Shown here in pieces: positions 10,543-20,211 of a stretch of DNA of 64,000 nucleotides (position 1 is the first letter of the stretch; each line of letters starts with the position of its first letter). Made by a program: the position numbers and the translations under genes. The stretch is from Pseudoips prasinana (Eukaryota; Arthropoda; Insecta; Lepidoptera; Nolidae). Below the pieces are notes generated by a model. It worked only from the letters and a program-made list of their open reading frames with translations, did not search any database and was not told where the DNA came from. The DNA lies in contig OX621254.1 of assembly GCA_951640165.1 (NCBI GenBank), forward strand, positions 29,858,001 to 29,922,000. The letters run 5' to 3'.

Positions 10543-10948
10543 GGTAGTAGATGAACCCACTGAGTTTGTTTCACTGGGTCTTCTCAGTTGGGGCGCATTG
10601 GATCCGGTGGTAGCATTAAAACGCGACCGTCGTTATTAACACAAGGTCCGTCATAATAACAATACCTTAATATAGACAGAACCATTGACAATTTGTAGTA
10701 AAAATATTAGACTTAAACTAGATAATTAAACATAATCTCTTGACAATAACTTGATACGAGCTAGCTAAATATCATTGTTATAATAAAATAAATTTCATAT
10801 TATGTTTTCATACAATGTGTACCTCAATATCTATGTTACTAGAAATAATAATGTATACAACTATATTACTACAAACATGTTCTGACTATTTACAAGCGCT
10901 TTTTTAAAGTCTACGTGAATAAAAGCCTTTTTATTTTATTTTATACTT
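10543..10948 (+). mobile_element. LINE-U 3' end
   Basis: Near-collinear with 5255-5662, starting GGTAGTAGATGAACCCACTG and ending ACGTGAATAAAAGCC with a TTTTATTTTA tail. It is the cleanest reference copy and serves as the empty-site comparison for the Helitron at 47728. Confidence 0.72.
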
Positions 10949-11023
10949 AGTTTTAGTTTTTGAAACTATGTATATATTGCTCAGTGAATACTTTGGTTGC
11001 CTTTTTATTGGCCTTGCGCAACA

Positions 11024-11071
11024 TCCTACTAATATTATAAACGCAAATGTTTGTGAATATGGATGTATAAT
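11024..11071 (+). mobile_element. Heli-B 5' fragment
   Basis: TCCTACTAATATTATAAACG and GTTTGTGAATATGGATGT match the Heli-B start. It is cut short by the SINE-B at 11072. Confidence 0.6.
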
Positions 11072-11300
11072 AATATCTTGGGACATTATTCACACACGGC
11101 CATCTGATATCAAACTAAGCATAGCTTGCACTATGGAAACCAAATACCTGATATACCTACTACATCTACTGCTTTTCTTTTGTAAATACATACTTATATA
11201 CCCAGACTGAGGACAAACAGACATGTTCATGCACACAAATATTTGTCCTAGGCAGGAATCGCACCCACGACCTGTGGCGTGAAAGGCAAGCCTTTACGTG
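11072..11300 (-). mobile_element. SINE-B copy
   Basis: On the minus strand the tRNA-like head lies at the right (GGCGTGAAAGGCAAGCC read in reverse, box B GGTCGTGGGTGCGATTCC), then TGTCTGTTTGTCCTCAGTCT and the shared body. The far 5' end of the head is lost. Confidence 0.75.
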
Positions 11301-11337
11301 CAGTCTGTAATATTACTACACATTTAGATCTAAATCC

Positions 11338-11570
11338 GTTCCGTAGCTTTTGCGTGAAAAAGTAACAAACGTCCATTCATCCACACTTATAAACTTTCGC
11401 ATTTATAATATAATAGCTAGTACATTATAAATGCTAAAGTTTATGAGTTTGGATGTATGTATGTTTGTTACTTTTTCACGTAAAAGCTGCTGAGCAGATT
11501 TTGTTGAAACTTTGTAGTAATATAGATTATATATCCTTATAACACATAGGCAATAAGCATGCATAGAGTA
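11338..11570. mobile_element. inverted pair of Heli-B fragments
   Basis: The minus-oriented piece 11338-11410 (GCGTGAAAAAGTAACAAACG) faces the plus-oriented piece 11424-11570 (AAAGTTTATGAGTTTGGATG). Together they form an imperfect foldback around a TAGCTAGTACA centre. Confidence 0.6.
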
Positions 11571-11679
11571 GTTTTACTTTATTGAGGCATAGATAGTGTT
11601 TTTGGTCCAGTCTCTGTTAAGATTTGCCTCTGTCTTCTAAATTCGGCCAGAATCTCTATAATAATAATAATATTAATAC

Positions 11680-11935
11680 TATTCTCGGACATTATTTACA
11701 CACGGCCATCTGATCCCAAACTAAGCAGAGTTGTTTGTACTATGGAAACCAGAATAACTGATATATTACATATACTACTTTTCTTTTGTAAATACATACT
11801 TCTATAGATAATTACACCCAGACTCAGGACAAACAGACATGTTCATGCACACAAATATCTGTCCTGGGTGAGAATCGAACCCACGACCTCTGGCGTGAAA
11901 AGCAAGTGTTTGCCAACTACGCCAACAGGTCCGTC
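11680..11935 (-). mobile_element. SINE-B copy, near full length
   Basis: Reverse complement starts GACGGACCTGTTGGCGTAGT, carries box B GGTCGTGGGTTCGATTC, the TCTGTTTGTCCTGAGTCTGG block and the shared 3' body with a GATATTATT-like end. Confidence 0.8.
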
Positions 11936-12004
11936 ATTATTTTTATTATATAATCATTATCTATACGTAAAATAACAAAAGCATTTCATCTTAATACAAA
12001 GTAC

Positions 12005-12256
12005 GACGGTCACCGTAGCCTAGTCGGTAGTGCTCCTGCCTACGAAGCTGTTGGTCCTGGGTTCGAATCCCGGTCAGTGCAAATATTTGTGTGATGAGCA
12101 CGAATATTTGTTTCTGAGTCATGGATGTTTTCTATGTATATAAGTATTTATCTATCTATATAAGTATGTATATCGTCGCCTGGTACCCATAGTACAAGCT
12201 TTGCTTAGTTTGGGGCTAGGAAGATCTGTGTGACACTGTCCCTAGATATTATTATT
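12005..12256 (+). mobile_element. SINE-A copy, full length
   Basis: Begins GACGGTCACCGTAGCCTAGT with box A CGTAGCCTAGTCGGTAGTG and box B GGGTTCGAATCCCGG. The body has GTATGTATATCGTCGCCTGG, TAGTACAAGCTTTGCTTAG and ends CCCTAGATATTATTATT. Four other copies are at 30157, 31277, 49181 and 51509. Confidence 0.85.
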
Positions 12257-12778
12257 ATATTAATAAAATTATATACCTAAGCAATAAGATGATGAATATT
12301 TACATTGTGTAATGGGGCTTAAGAAATAAGAGATTTTCTACCTACACAATTAGCAGAACATGATATCTTCCAAGAATAGCGATACTATAATTAGTGTCTT
12401 AAAATAGGTATGGACAACCTCTTAAATAAAATATTCTATAAATAACTTAATACAGTTACGATTTATTAATAAATAATAATACATAAATCTTGTTAACACG
12501 TTTATAACTTAATTTAAACTTGGGAATACTGATTAAAATAACTTAGATACGAAATGCGTAGGTATTTTTTATTTTCACTTGTTAGTCAGGAGAATGCCTA
12601 TGCATGCCATCCAAAAAATGGCTTAGTAGCGGTTTCGCCCTAATTTTGCTCGCCCGAATCGGGCGAATGAACTACTTTCGATTTTGAATATTTTTAGGGC
12701 TGGTTTCGCCCGAGACAAATTTAATAGCGGGCGAATCGGGTTGAGTAAAATTTAGTAATGTACTATTCGCCCAAATAC

Positions 12779-12831
12779 TATTATACCTCAGAAAAAATAA
12801 GTAGTACACTTATTTTTTCTGAGGTATAATA
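12779..12831. repeat. perfect palindrome 1
   Basis: Two 24-nt arms (12779-12802 and 12808-12831) are exact reverse complements around the 5-nt loop AGTAC. The arm core is ACCTCAGAAAAAATAAGT, with TATTAT outside. It overlaps the inner edge of the element's left inverted end. Confidence 0.95.
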
Positions 12832-12896
12832 ATGGTGCGCTCGACCTCAGAAAAAATAAGTAGTACACTTATTTTTTCTGAGGTCGAGCGCACCAT
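12832..12896. repeat. perfect palindrome 2, abutting the first
   Basis: Two 30-nt exact arms (12832-12861 and 12867-12896) around the same AGTAC loop. The inner 18 nt per arm are identical to palindrome 1, but the outer part is ATGGTGCGCTCG instead of TATTAT. Confidence 0.95.
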
Positions 12897-13689
12897 GTAC
12901 AAATTTTTTTAAAGAGGATTTACTTAGGCACATGTGTTACTCGATAATAGTAAGTAACGTACTAGATAATATACACAATGACTTTTGTTCCTCAGCGATA
13001 GAAGTAAAGACACAGCAAATAAACGCACCCACAGGAACACAAAAGATAGTATTATAATGCTGTCTCTGCCACTCATTTGCAAAGTGTGCGGCGTGTTTCC
13101 CATCATTTGGTTTAGTGTGTCTAAAATACTGGCAGTATAACAACATAACTACATAAAATGATGTGTAGGCATTTATTGTAAGTAACATGTGTACGAAATT
13201 GTACTTTAAAAAAAATTCACATTTTATTATTAAATAAAGGCTTACTTTTTGAGGTATAGTAGTATTTGGGCGAAAAGTACATTACTGAATTTTGCTTGAC
13301 CTGATTCGCCCGCCATTAAATTTGCCTTGGACGAAACCGGCCCTAAAAAATATTCAAAATTAAAAGTAGTTTATTCGCCCAATCCGGGCGAACGAAATTA
13401 AGGCGAAAGCGCTACTAAGCCCACAAAATTTTTTTATGGCTAAGTTTGACAAATTTGCACCTTACACCTAACCTTGGACTTCTCTTGGCGTCTTGGAGCC
13501 CCGGGTACGGGTGTATATTGCTATTACGCCCTGACCCAGGGTGGATGGGACACGTATCCTGGGATGCTTTGGTTTGTCCTTCAGTTGCTGTTCGGTTGGT
13601 TTTAATGTCACGGGCGTTGCAAGTTTCCATAGTCTACGGTGGCCGCTTACTTTCAGGTAAGTCGCAACTTTGTTTGCTGACATAGTAGT

Positions 13690-14047
13690 TTAAAAAAGGC
13701 TTATTAAAACTCGAAATTAAAACAAAATATGTGTAGTGAGTGCAATCGGAATCAAACTACCAGGCGTGCATAGAAACACAGAGGTATGGCAAACAATTTC
13801 TAGCGTAAATCAGAATCAGCTGTGCTGTGTTAGTACGGATGTTCGTATATATCGATAAAAATACTTGTCGATATATTGAATGGTATATTATTTTACGATC
13901 AAGATTAAAATGATGATATTTCGGTATGAGATTTTGTTTATAGGTAGGCTTAAGGAGACCGTATATGCCCCTTAAGTTACGTTCACTCTTTCTGTTACAC
14001 GTTGTATAAAGTAAAAGTGACACTCTTTAGAGCCTACTGTACAGCAT
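13690..14047. other. unassigned sequence
   Basis: AT-rich, with ATATATCGATAAAA and TTGTCGATATAT forming a weak dyad near 13843-13877. The minus ORF 13757-14023 has no recognisable motif. Confidence 0.4.
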
Positions 14048-14324
14048 TTACACGTGCAGCCTATGGGCTCACGCCACTAATAGAAATAAGCGCCAATATA
14101 ATAACGCGTTCAGGGCGGTGATGGGGCTTCCCCGATACTGCAGCGCCTCGACAATGTTTGCAAAGGCGCACATGGACTGCTTTCACGCGACCATGCGCAA
14201 GCGCGCTGCGTCCATGGTGCGCCGAGTACGGGCCAGTTCCAACACCATTTTGAGCATGATTGCGCGAAGGCTAGACGACCCTTTCATCCAATATTGTTGC
14301 GGCAGGCATATTGCTGTCCTTCTG
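14048..14324 (+). pseudogene. LINE ORF2 C-terminal fragment (jockey/CR1-like)
   Basis: The frame reads YTCSLWAHATNRNKRQYNNA, then FRAVMGLPRYCSASTMFAKA and MRKRAASMVRRVRASSN, ending at a TGA near 14325. The order (QYNNAFR.L.GLPR.CSAS.MFA, then a basic helix) is one I recognise from the C-terminal part of insect LINE polyproteins downstream of the RT. Nothing of the RT itself is present. It is directly followed by a piece of a different, R1-type LINE. Confidence 0.6.
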
Positions 14325-14830
14325 TGAAGCTGTTATGCTCAAGAAGGAGACCGCGGAGCGCGAGAGGCAGTGCAACGATCCCTCTCGTAGCAGAACAAGA
14401 CAGCGCCGATGAACCGGACATTGACGCTAATGTCGGCGCCGGCGCTGGGAGCTAATATCCCAGCGCGAGAGGGTGTGCAGCGGCCGGCTTGCTTATCTCC
14501 GATTGGGCGCCGCCTCTGGGACCGCTGGCGTCTGGGGGAGGGAACGAGTGTAAATTCTTCACTTCTGTGCGCCACCGGTCCCGGGAAGGGTAACCTGCTG
14601 TAGCTCAGGTATCACACTTGTGCGTACTGAGGAGGGGGGTAGGCATTCAGGTCGCTTCTCTCCCCGGGTGAGAGTCTCGCGGACGCTTAGTGTACAGCGG
14701 GGGTACTGGTGAGATCGTTCACGAGTACCCAGAGCCCCCGCTACAGGCACTGTGAGGCTGGCTACCGTGGTGGTTTTAGTGGGGCGAGCCCCACACCACG
14801 TGCGACTTGAGCATTTCCACCAAGTAAAAC
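14311..14830 (+). pseudogene. R1-type LINE ORF2 C-terminus and 3' UTR
   Basis: In a second frame the junction reads SFCEAVMLKKETAERERQC with NDPSRSRTRQRR and a stop, the same ending as the R1-type fragment at 926-1302. The GC-rich 3' UTR continues to about 14830 with GTGGTGGTTTTAGTGGGGCG and a stem formed by GGGGCGAGCCCC. Antisense ORFs at 14339-14750 are shadows of this UTR. Confidence 0.6.
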
Positions 14831-15284
14831 AAAAAATATTGTATGGTTTTTGATTATTATTTCTAATCTATACATTTTACTTTATTTATTATAGTGTTAT
14901 AATGGGTGTAACTTACCTGAAATAAATGGATTTATTATGAAAACTTCTTAAGAAGGGTTGTGCACTTTTTTTTCTTAATTAAGTATGTTACTTTTTTACA
15001 GCCGACTGCCTAACCAAAGGTCATTGGGCAACTAAGTATGGAACCTATACCCACGGCCTACAGAAAAAAAAATAGGTAGTATGTTTAGATAAACGTCTCT
15101 AGTTTACGAATATATATGTCGCATTAATGCAGACAACGGGAATAAAAAAATCTAAAAAATAAAAATACAATAATAAGGTTTATTATAACAAGGCTTAGTA
15201 CATTTTTATTGGTTTTTTGATAGTAAACATGATTTAAAAAATAAAATAAGTAAAATAAAACAAGTATAGAAGAGTTTTTAAGTT
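14831..15284. other. unassigned AT-rich sequence
   Basis: No gene. It may include the 3' flank of the SWIM pseudogene. Several AATAAA-like motifs are read on the minus strand but none is decisive. Confidence 0.4.
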
Positions 15285-15720
15285 TTATTCGACATGATCA
15301 ATGTCTACAGGAATAATTGTATCGTCTAAAAACGCCGCAGGCGCATCAATTTGATTTTGATGACGGGCCCAAGACAAAAAATATACTATGCTGGCTATAT
15401 GCGCGCAGCATCCAATAGTGCGCCAACCGTGGATACAAGAGCAGTAGTAATCTTCGATACTATCTCTGCCCTGTCTTGTTGGATTCACCAATATGTCTCA
15501 TAGTATGTTTTGCTCCTAACATGTCGCGACTGTATTTTTCCCCGTATTAATATTTTGTGGTTAACCAATTCATGGTGCCGGTATAGTTCAACAATATACA
15601 GACCATTTGGTCGCAAGTGTTCGTGAACTTATGATCTAGCGATCCTTAAATGGTAGGTGCCCAACGTAAATAGTATCAAATCTTCAAAAGTTAGGCGTGG
15701 AAAGTTATCCAAAGCTGCAT
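15285..15720 (-). pseudogene. SWIM zinc-finger protein fragment, probably transposon-derived
   Basis: Minus strand. The frame from 15491 down gives YYCSCIHGWRTIGCCAHIAS, the C-x-C...C-x-H pattern of a SWIM zinc finger, then IVYFLSWARHQ and a terminus PVDIDHVE. Upstream in other frames I read FPRLTFEDLILFTLGTYHL, then a stop, then HEHLRPNGLYIVELYRHHE and GKIQSRHVRSKTYYETYW, so at least one stop and one frameshift separate the pieces. The family is one of the SWIM-containing proteins that are multi-copy in invertebrate genomes and are often linked to DNA transposons. I cannot name the superfamily. Confidence 0.6.
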
Positions 15721-16234
15721 TACTTGCATTGTTTATTTATTTAACAGAATGCTTCACTGGAATTGTTTTATCAATACATTTATTACCTATTTTTTATTTA
15801 TCTTTAACATTTTATTCCCATTGTTTAAAAAAAAAATAACTATCTAAATTTTAATGTAGGTTAATACTTAACAATTTAAAACTAATTTGGTTTTTGTAGG
15901 AAAACTATCGTTAACTGGGTCAGATTTCGCCCAATGACCTTTAATTCTATTTTTTAAATTTATTCCGACCATAGGGAGGGAAGCAATTACTATGAGTCTA
16001 TACCGCCCAAATGGGGGAAGTGGCATCTTCCACTCGCTACTCGGATCAAATAAACACTACTTTCCGAGTATGAGAAATGAAATAATAGTTTTCACTGCTA
16101 TTGGCAGTCCCCAAAGACTGCTCCGCATGATTTATTTTATATTAGCGAGAGACAAACGAGTAAGTGGGTCAATTGAAGGTAAGTAATCATCGTATAATTT
16201 TCTACTCTAGGCTATTAATGTGCACGAGCATTTT
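15721..16234. other. unassigned sequence
   Basis: AT-rich. The ORFs at 15657 and 15992 show no domain. A short GACAAACGAGTAAGTGGGTC match near 16150 is a worn LINE-M scrap. Confidence 0.4.
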
Positions 16235-16410
16235 TCCTCTCGGTATGAAATGAAATTAAGAAATTTATTTATCACTTGGGTATTAACATGCACTTGTACT
16301 TGTCAAGTTCACAATGCAGTACATAAACATAGTCGACTGCAGTATAAAAATTACAAAAAATTAATTAGTCCGTCCGGGCGGTCTGTTTTATCTGATATAT
16401 TTTCTTAAAT
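16235..16410 (-). mobile_element. LINE-F 3' UTR
   Basis: Shares GGGTATTAACATGCACTTGT and CAATGCAGTACATAAACATA with 29861-30000, and in reverse with 63095-63258. The side that is the 3' end borders GAAATGAAA, the remains of an ATTTC tail. Confidence 0.7.
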
Positions 16411-16639
16411 CCTATAATAAATAACAAGTTACTAATCTATTATTTTGGAATTTAGTTGTACAATATTAAAATAAGAAGGCAATGAAGGCAATGAACATTT
16501 GGCTAGCGCTATGAACTAACCCTTACACTTAATGTCTGATTAATATGTCTTTGGTACGCTAATTAGTCTAGAGAGGCAGATTAGAATTACGGCTGTAAGG
16601 GGCAAAGGTCGCTAGGGTTTCTTTATAATCCTCGTCGGC
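16411..16639. other. unassigned sequence
   Basis: No recognisable feature; includes the repeated GAAGGCAATGAAGGCAATGA. Confidence 0.4.
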
Positions 16640-16706
16640 CACCTAACTGTAGCTTATTCAACCGTACATAATAAGGTATCGGGTTCTAATCCCGGATTGA
16701 GCCACT
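16640..16706 (+). mobile_element. SINE-C-like head
   Basis: TCGGCCACCTAACTGTAGC (degenerate box A region) and TCGGGTTCTAATCCCGGATT (box B) look like a tRNA-derived head without a preserved body. Confidence 0.45.
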
Positions 16707-16859
16707 TGGTGGAAATATAATGTGACTTATTCTATCGTATGAGCAGTGATTATTTTAATGTCAGGGTCTTTCGAGCAAGTAGGCATCTGATGACTTTTTT
16801 TCTGTCTAACGATAGAGCTAAACTTTCTTAAGTGATATATTATAATTAATTACAGTACT

Positions 16860-17385
16860 GTGTCTGGTATTTTTATGTCAGACGGTGACAAACGAGCAAG
16901 TGGGTCACCTGGTGGTAAGTGATCACCGCCACCCATGGACACTCGCAACACCAGAAGTGTCGCGGGTGCGTTGCCGGCCTTTAAAAGTCAGCAAACAAGT
17001 GTTGCTGACCCTTCCCCCCACCCCAATGAGCTCTGGCGACATTACTCACACTCGGAAACACAACATTAAAATGATTAGTGTTATTAAATAAATAAATAAA
17101 ATAAATAAATAAAAAAGGTTTTTATTCACGTAGACTTTAAAAAAGCGCTTGTAAATAGTCAGAACATGTTTGTAGTATTATAGTTAACTACATTATTATT
17201 TCTAGTAACATAGATATTTAGGTACTCATTGTATTGATAGTATTAAAACATTAACAAATTTATATTATATTATTGTCAAGAGATTATGTTTAAGTTTAAT
17301 TTTCTAGTTTAAGTCTAATTAATTTCTATTATTAAGGAATGTCTTCTGTAAGGTGGAGGTACTTCCTAAGTCGGGCTGCTCTTTC
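16860..17385 (-). mobile_element. LINE-M 3' UTR split by LINE-U
   Basis: Outer pieces 16860-17090 and 17332-17385 are consecutive parts of the LINE-M UTR. They are separated by a LINE-U copy. Confidence 0.68.
17091..17335 (-). mobile_element. LINE-U 3' UTR inserted into LINE-M
   Basis: Minus-oriented: an AAATAAATAAA run, then GTTTTTATTCACGTAGAC and the rest of the LINE-U UTR. TTATTA lies on both sides and may be the target duplication. Confidence 0.7.
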
Positions 17386-17660
17386 TCTGTTTAATGATAG
17401 ATTAATTACAACCAGATATAGTACAAATTATCTTGCTCATCACACAAAGATTAATCCCGGATGGGGTAGTATCACTACCCACTAACTTGACAGGCCAATC
17501 AAATAATTTTACATCACGATAAGTTTACCTATACCTATAGAGCTTATATATTCTATAACTTAAAAAAAAATTGTTGTAAGAACTGCCATGTTTAACTATT
17601 AGTTGTAACTACAATCAATTTTTATGGAAATAAAGATATTATTATTATTTATTTTTAAAT
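17386..17660 (+). mobile_element. unnamed LINE 3' UTR with ATT-rich tail
   Basis: Ends TTTATGGAAATAAAGATA followed by TTATTATTATT, a typical LINE terminus with polyadenylation signal and short tail repeats. The upstream part is not assignable. Confidence 0.45.
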
Positions 17661-17839
17661 TGTTTTGTTTCTTCTTTTTATTTCATTTATTTTGTTATTT
17701 CATTTATATAATTTTGGACATGGATGTACTTAATTTATTATCAATATCGCCTGTATTAATAACCTATGTTCACAAAATGAATTGATTTGATTTGATTTGA
17801 ATATTTTGGCCTGATTGTCAAGTACAATACAAGACTGGT
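17661..17839. other. unassigned low-complexity sequence
   Basis: Very AT-rich with TGATTTGATTTGATT near 17780. No gene. Confidence 0.4.
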
Positions 17840-18125
17840 ACGGCATAGCGTCCATTCGCTCAAAGAGCAGCCCGACTGGGGAAGTACCTTACAGAAGACA
17901 TCCCTAATAATAACATTAATTATTTTAATGTTGTATTTTTGCGTCTGATTAAGGTCACCAGACTTCATAGGTCTGGGGGGCAGAGCCAGCAACACTTGTT
18001 GACTCTTAAAGGCCGGCAACGCACCCGCGACTGCTCTGGTGTTGCGAGTGTACATGGGCGACGGTCACTTACCTTTAGGTGACCCACTTGCTCTTTTGTC
18101 AGCCTCTGATATAAAAAAAGTATAT
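17840..18125 (+). mobile_element. LINE-M 3' UTR, plus orientation
   Basis: Runs GCTCAAAGAGCAGCCCGACT to GGTGACCCACTTGCTC, the complement of the other LINE-M tails. The overlapping minus ORF 17756-18055 is an antisense shadow. Confidence 0.68.
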
Positions 18126-18453
18126 TGTTGGGTGCTCCTAGGTAGGGGTCATTACTCTCGACGCCACGACAGGGTATTAGAAACCGTACGTGAAGCTGTG
18201 AGTCACTCGGTTTCTAGAGCAAACAATTTCAATTTATTTATTGCTTTCATGGGTTTTAGATAGGTATTTTACATAATAATACTGTACCACACATGAACCC
18301 TGTAAGGGCACTGCAACAATACAATATACAAATAAATGTTTGTCAAAACTTCACATGTTTAACTTATCAAGTATATAATTGAAATTAAAATGGATTGACA
18401 ACAAATATAAGAAACATCGTCTTTAAACTTTAATAAATAACATATATTCCCTG
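18126..18453. other. unassigned sequence
   Basis: ACCCTGTAAGGGCACTGC near 18298 resembles part of the LINE-L 3' UTR at 42755. The rest is unassigned. Confidence 0.4.
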
Positions 18454-18640
18454 TCAAAATTCACCCATCCAAAATGAAAACTCCACTGGGGTCCTAAACG
18501 ACCTATTACGAAAAGTTCTTGAGCGATTCACACGGCGGTGCGTAAGGATCGTTTCAAGAAGAGCTCTTGGGCAATTCACACCGCAGTGTAATGCGACTAA
18601 GGATCCGTATATAAGGGGTGAGATAAAAAGTGGAGGAAAT
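18454..18640. repeat. unnamed repeat with imperfect internal duplication
   Basis: GTTCTTGAGCGATTCACACG is followed about 45 bp later by GCTCTTGGGCAATTCACACC, each leading into GGATC. The two halves are imperfect direct repeats of ~40 bp. Origin unknown. Confidence 0.45.
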
Positions 18641-18687
18641 TCAAGATGTGTGTGTACATATGAAAAAATGTAATGACAAATGATAAG

Positions 18688-18832
18688 ACAGTCGCCTCGC
18701 CTCTTCGTGTCGCGACTATTTGTGTGACCCATAAATAGTTGTTCGGAGTCTGGATGTAATTTGTGTCCGTCTATTATGTTTGTAAAGTACCCCGCGACAC
18801 AGGGATTAGATTTACTAGTGCGGGAGATAACT
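18688..18832 (+). mobile_element. SINE-D copy
   Basis: GACAGTCGCCTCGCCTCTTC, a shortened box B region, then GACCCATAAATAGTTGTTC and GTAAAGTACCCCGCGACAC, collinear with 55497-55655 and 51421-51880. Confidence 0.65.
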
Positions 18833-18847
18833 TTTATTTTAAAATAA

Positions 18848-19016
18848 AAAGCCTCATCTTCATCTTCAACTGCTGGACACAGGGTCTTTCCAAAGGTTTC
18901 CTGGAGGGGTTTGCCGTAACTTCCGCGCTTGGCATGCGAGTTGGCGACCGCAGTTAGGGAACTAGTACACAGGTGGCGCTGCTGCCCAACTACCTGATGT
19001 ATCACTTAGTCACCTT
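18848..19016 (-). mobile_element. RTE-SINE copy
   Basis: From left: CATCTTCATCTTC tail, CAACTGCTGGACACAGG, ..., GTTGGCGACCGCAGTTAGG, CTAGTACACAGGTGGCGCTG and GTCACCTTTTACGACACCCA. The same array occurs at 55670-55860. The minus ORF 18454-19005 is this repeat translated. Confidence 0.68.
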
Positions 19017-19318
19017 TTACGACACCCACTTGTTTAATAAATGAAAAGAAATGAAAATAAGTTTATTAATTTGAAATTAAATTCTTTCACAAACACTTAG
19101 ATACCTCTGCCTAAATGCAAAACAGTTTTTTGGCAGATGTAGCTCTCTTTTTACATAGGTACTTCTTACAACAAACACATTATGTAGATCTCGTATCTAG
19201 GTAATATAAATAAAAAACAAACAAAAGGGAAATAAAAAAAAGTAAGGAAAAAAGTAATTTATTAAATAAATTAAGTTAGTTAGATTATTAAATATTTTGT
19301 GTGAACTATATGACGAAC
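19017..19318. other. unassigned sequence
   Basis: AT-rich, no feature seen. The minus ORF 19197-19451 is hydrophobic AT-driven translation. Confidence 0.4.
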
Positions 19319-19700
19319 TATAGTCTTTTCGCCATGAGTTCCCTGACAGTTCTTGTCTGACAATTGTAGTGACGTGACCTAACGAAATATAATCGATATT
19401 TTTATAATATCGATTCAGTTGGCAAAGAAAATGGAATAGGATTAGTGTCAATCTATGAGTAGTGTCAATCTCTATTGGCCGACGTTCCGTTCAACCCATT
19501 AGACATTTTTAAGATTTATGCTTTTTTATTTTGTTTACTTAATCTTTTAACAGTTAACTACAATAATTTACTTAGTAACTCACGAAAGGCAATATTTTTT
19601 TATCATTTCTTTTTAAATTTTTTTTCAGTTTATTCGTCTAAAGTAGTATGCGTGACACGGAAAAAATGAACTGTCAGGGAACTCATGGCGAAAGACTATA
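19319..19700. mobile_element. TIR MITE-2
   Basis: Inverted ends of ~35 bp: TATAGTCTTTTCGCCATGAG at the left and CTCATGGCGAAAGACTATA at the right, continuing inward through TTCCCTGACAGTTC and GAACTGTCAGGGAA. The TA at each outer edge suggests a TA target duplication. The ~380-bp interior has no transposase. Confidence 0.75.
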
Positions 19701-19832
19701 ATATTATAGCATTACATGTGTATGAGTATATGGGAGGGAGGAATTCAAATAAATTCAGATTGTGAAATAAGAAAAATATTTCTTTGGATCCGCATACAAA
19801 ATAGTATCTAATAGATTAGATAGTGCCTTCTT

Positions 19833-20210
19833 GGTCTAGTAGTTGCGTTTTTCAACCGCATTACGAGGTTCTGGGTTCAAATCTCCGGTCGGTACAAAAA
19901 TTGATTATGAGACTTTTCTGTTAAGAAAATTTCTCAGTGTCAACCTGAAGTCTGGGTTGGGCGGTTTCACATTCATGCCTCGGAGAGCTCGAAAATCCGT
20001 CGGTTCTGAACTTGACCTCTTTCCGGTTATGTAGGTAGTTGTTCCATCGGGTCATGAGAGTAATAGAATATAAACTGCCTCTATATTCGCGCACATACCT
20101 GTGGATTATATTTAATATATATTAAATAAATATATTATAATATTTCCCGCGCAGATGGCTAGTCTCCATTGAGACTGGCCGCCGTGGAAATTGTGGATGG
20201 ACATTATATA
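19833..20210 (+). mobile_element. SINE-C copy, near full length
   Basis: Head: TTGGTCTAGTAGTTGCGTTT (box A region) and CTGGGTTCAAATCTCCGG (box B). Body: CTCGGAGAGCTCGAAAATCC, GACCTCTTTCCGGTTATG and the 3' block CGCGCAGATGGCTAGTCTCC. Collinear with 44058-44420. The ORF 19843-20034 is incidental. Confidence 0.75.
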
Positions 20211-20211
20211 C

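Larger units (their letters stand above)
12620..13421. mobile_element. DNA element with ~170-bp inverted ends
   Basis: The left end GGCTTAGTAGCGGTTTCGCC is mirrored at the right by CGCTACTAAGCC. The inverted arms (about 12620-12800 and 13250-13421) stay alignable for ~170 bp through GGGCGAA-rich motifs. Candidate 8-bp target duplications are CAAAAAAT (12612-12619) and CACAAAAT (13422-13429), one mismatch, which would fit hAT-type integration. The interior shows no transposase. It interrupts a LINE-R tail. Confidence 0.7.
12575..13660 (-). mobile_element. LINE-R 3' end split by a TIR element
   Basis: Flanks 12575-12611 and 13430-13660 match parts of the minus-strand LINE tail at 46145-46365 (GCATGCCA, CTTGGACTTCTCTTGGCG, ACACGTATCCTGGGA). 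The 0.8-kb element at 12620 lies between them, exactly where the other copy has its stem-loop. Confidence 0.6.

Noticed and set aside
12030..12082. Functional tRNA gene
   Set aside because: Box A and box B are present, but the sequence repeats with a SINE body at five loci and does not fold as a clean tRNA.
18454..19005. 183-codon minus-strand ORF as a host gene
   Set aside because: Its N-terminal half recurs at 55593-55826 and is RTE-SINE sequence; the rest covers SINE-D and another repeat.
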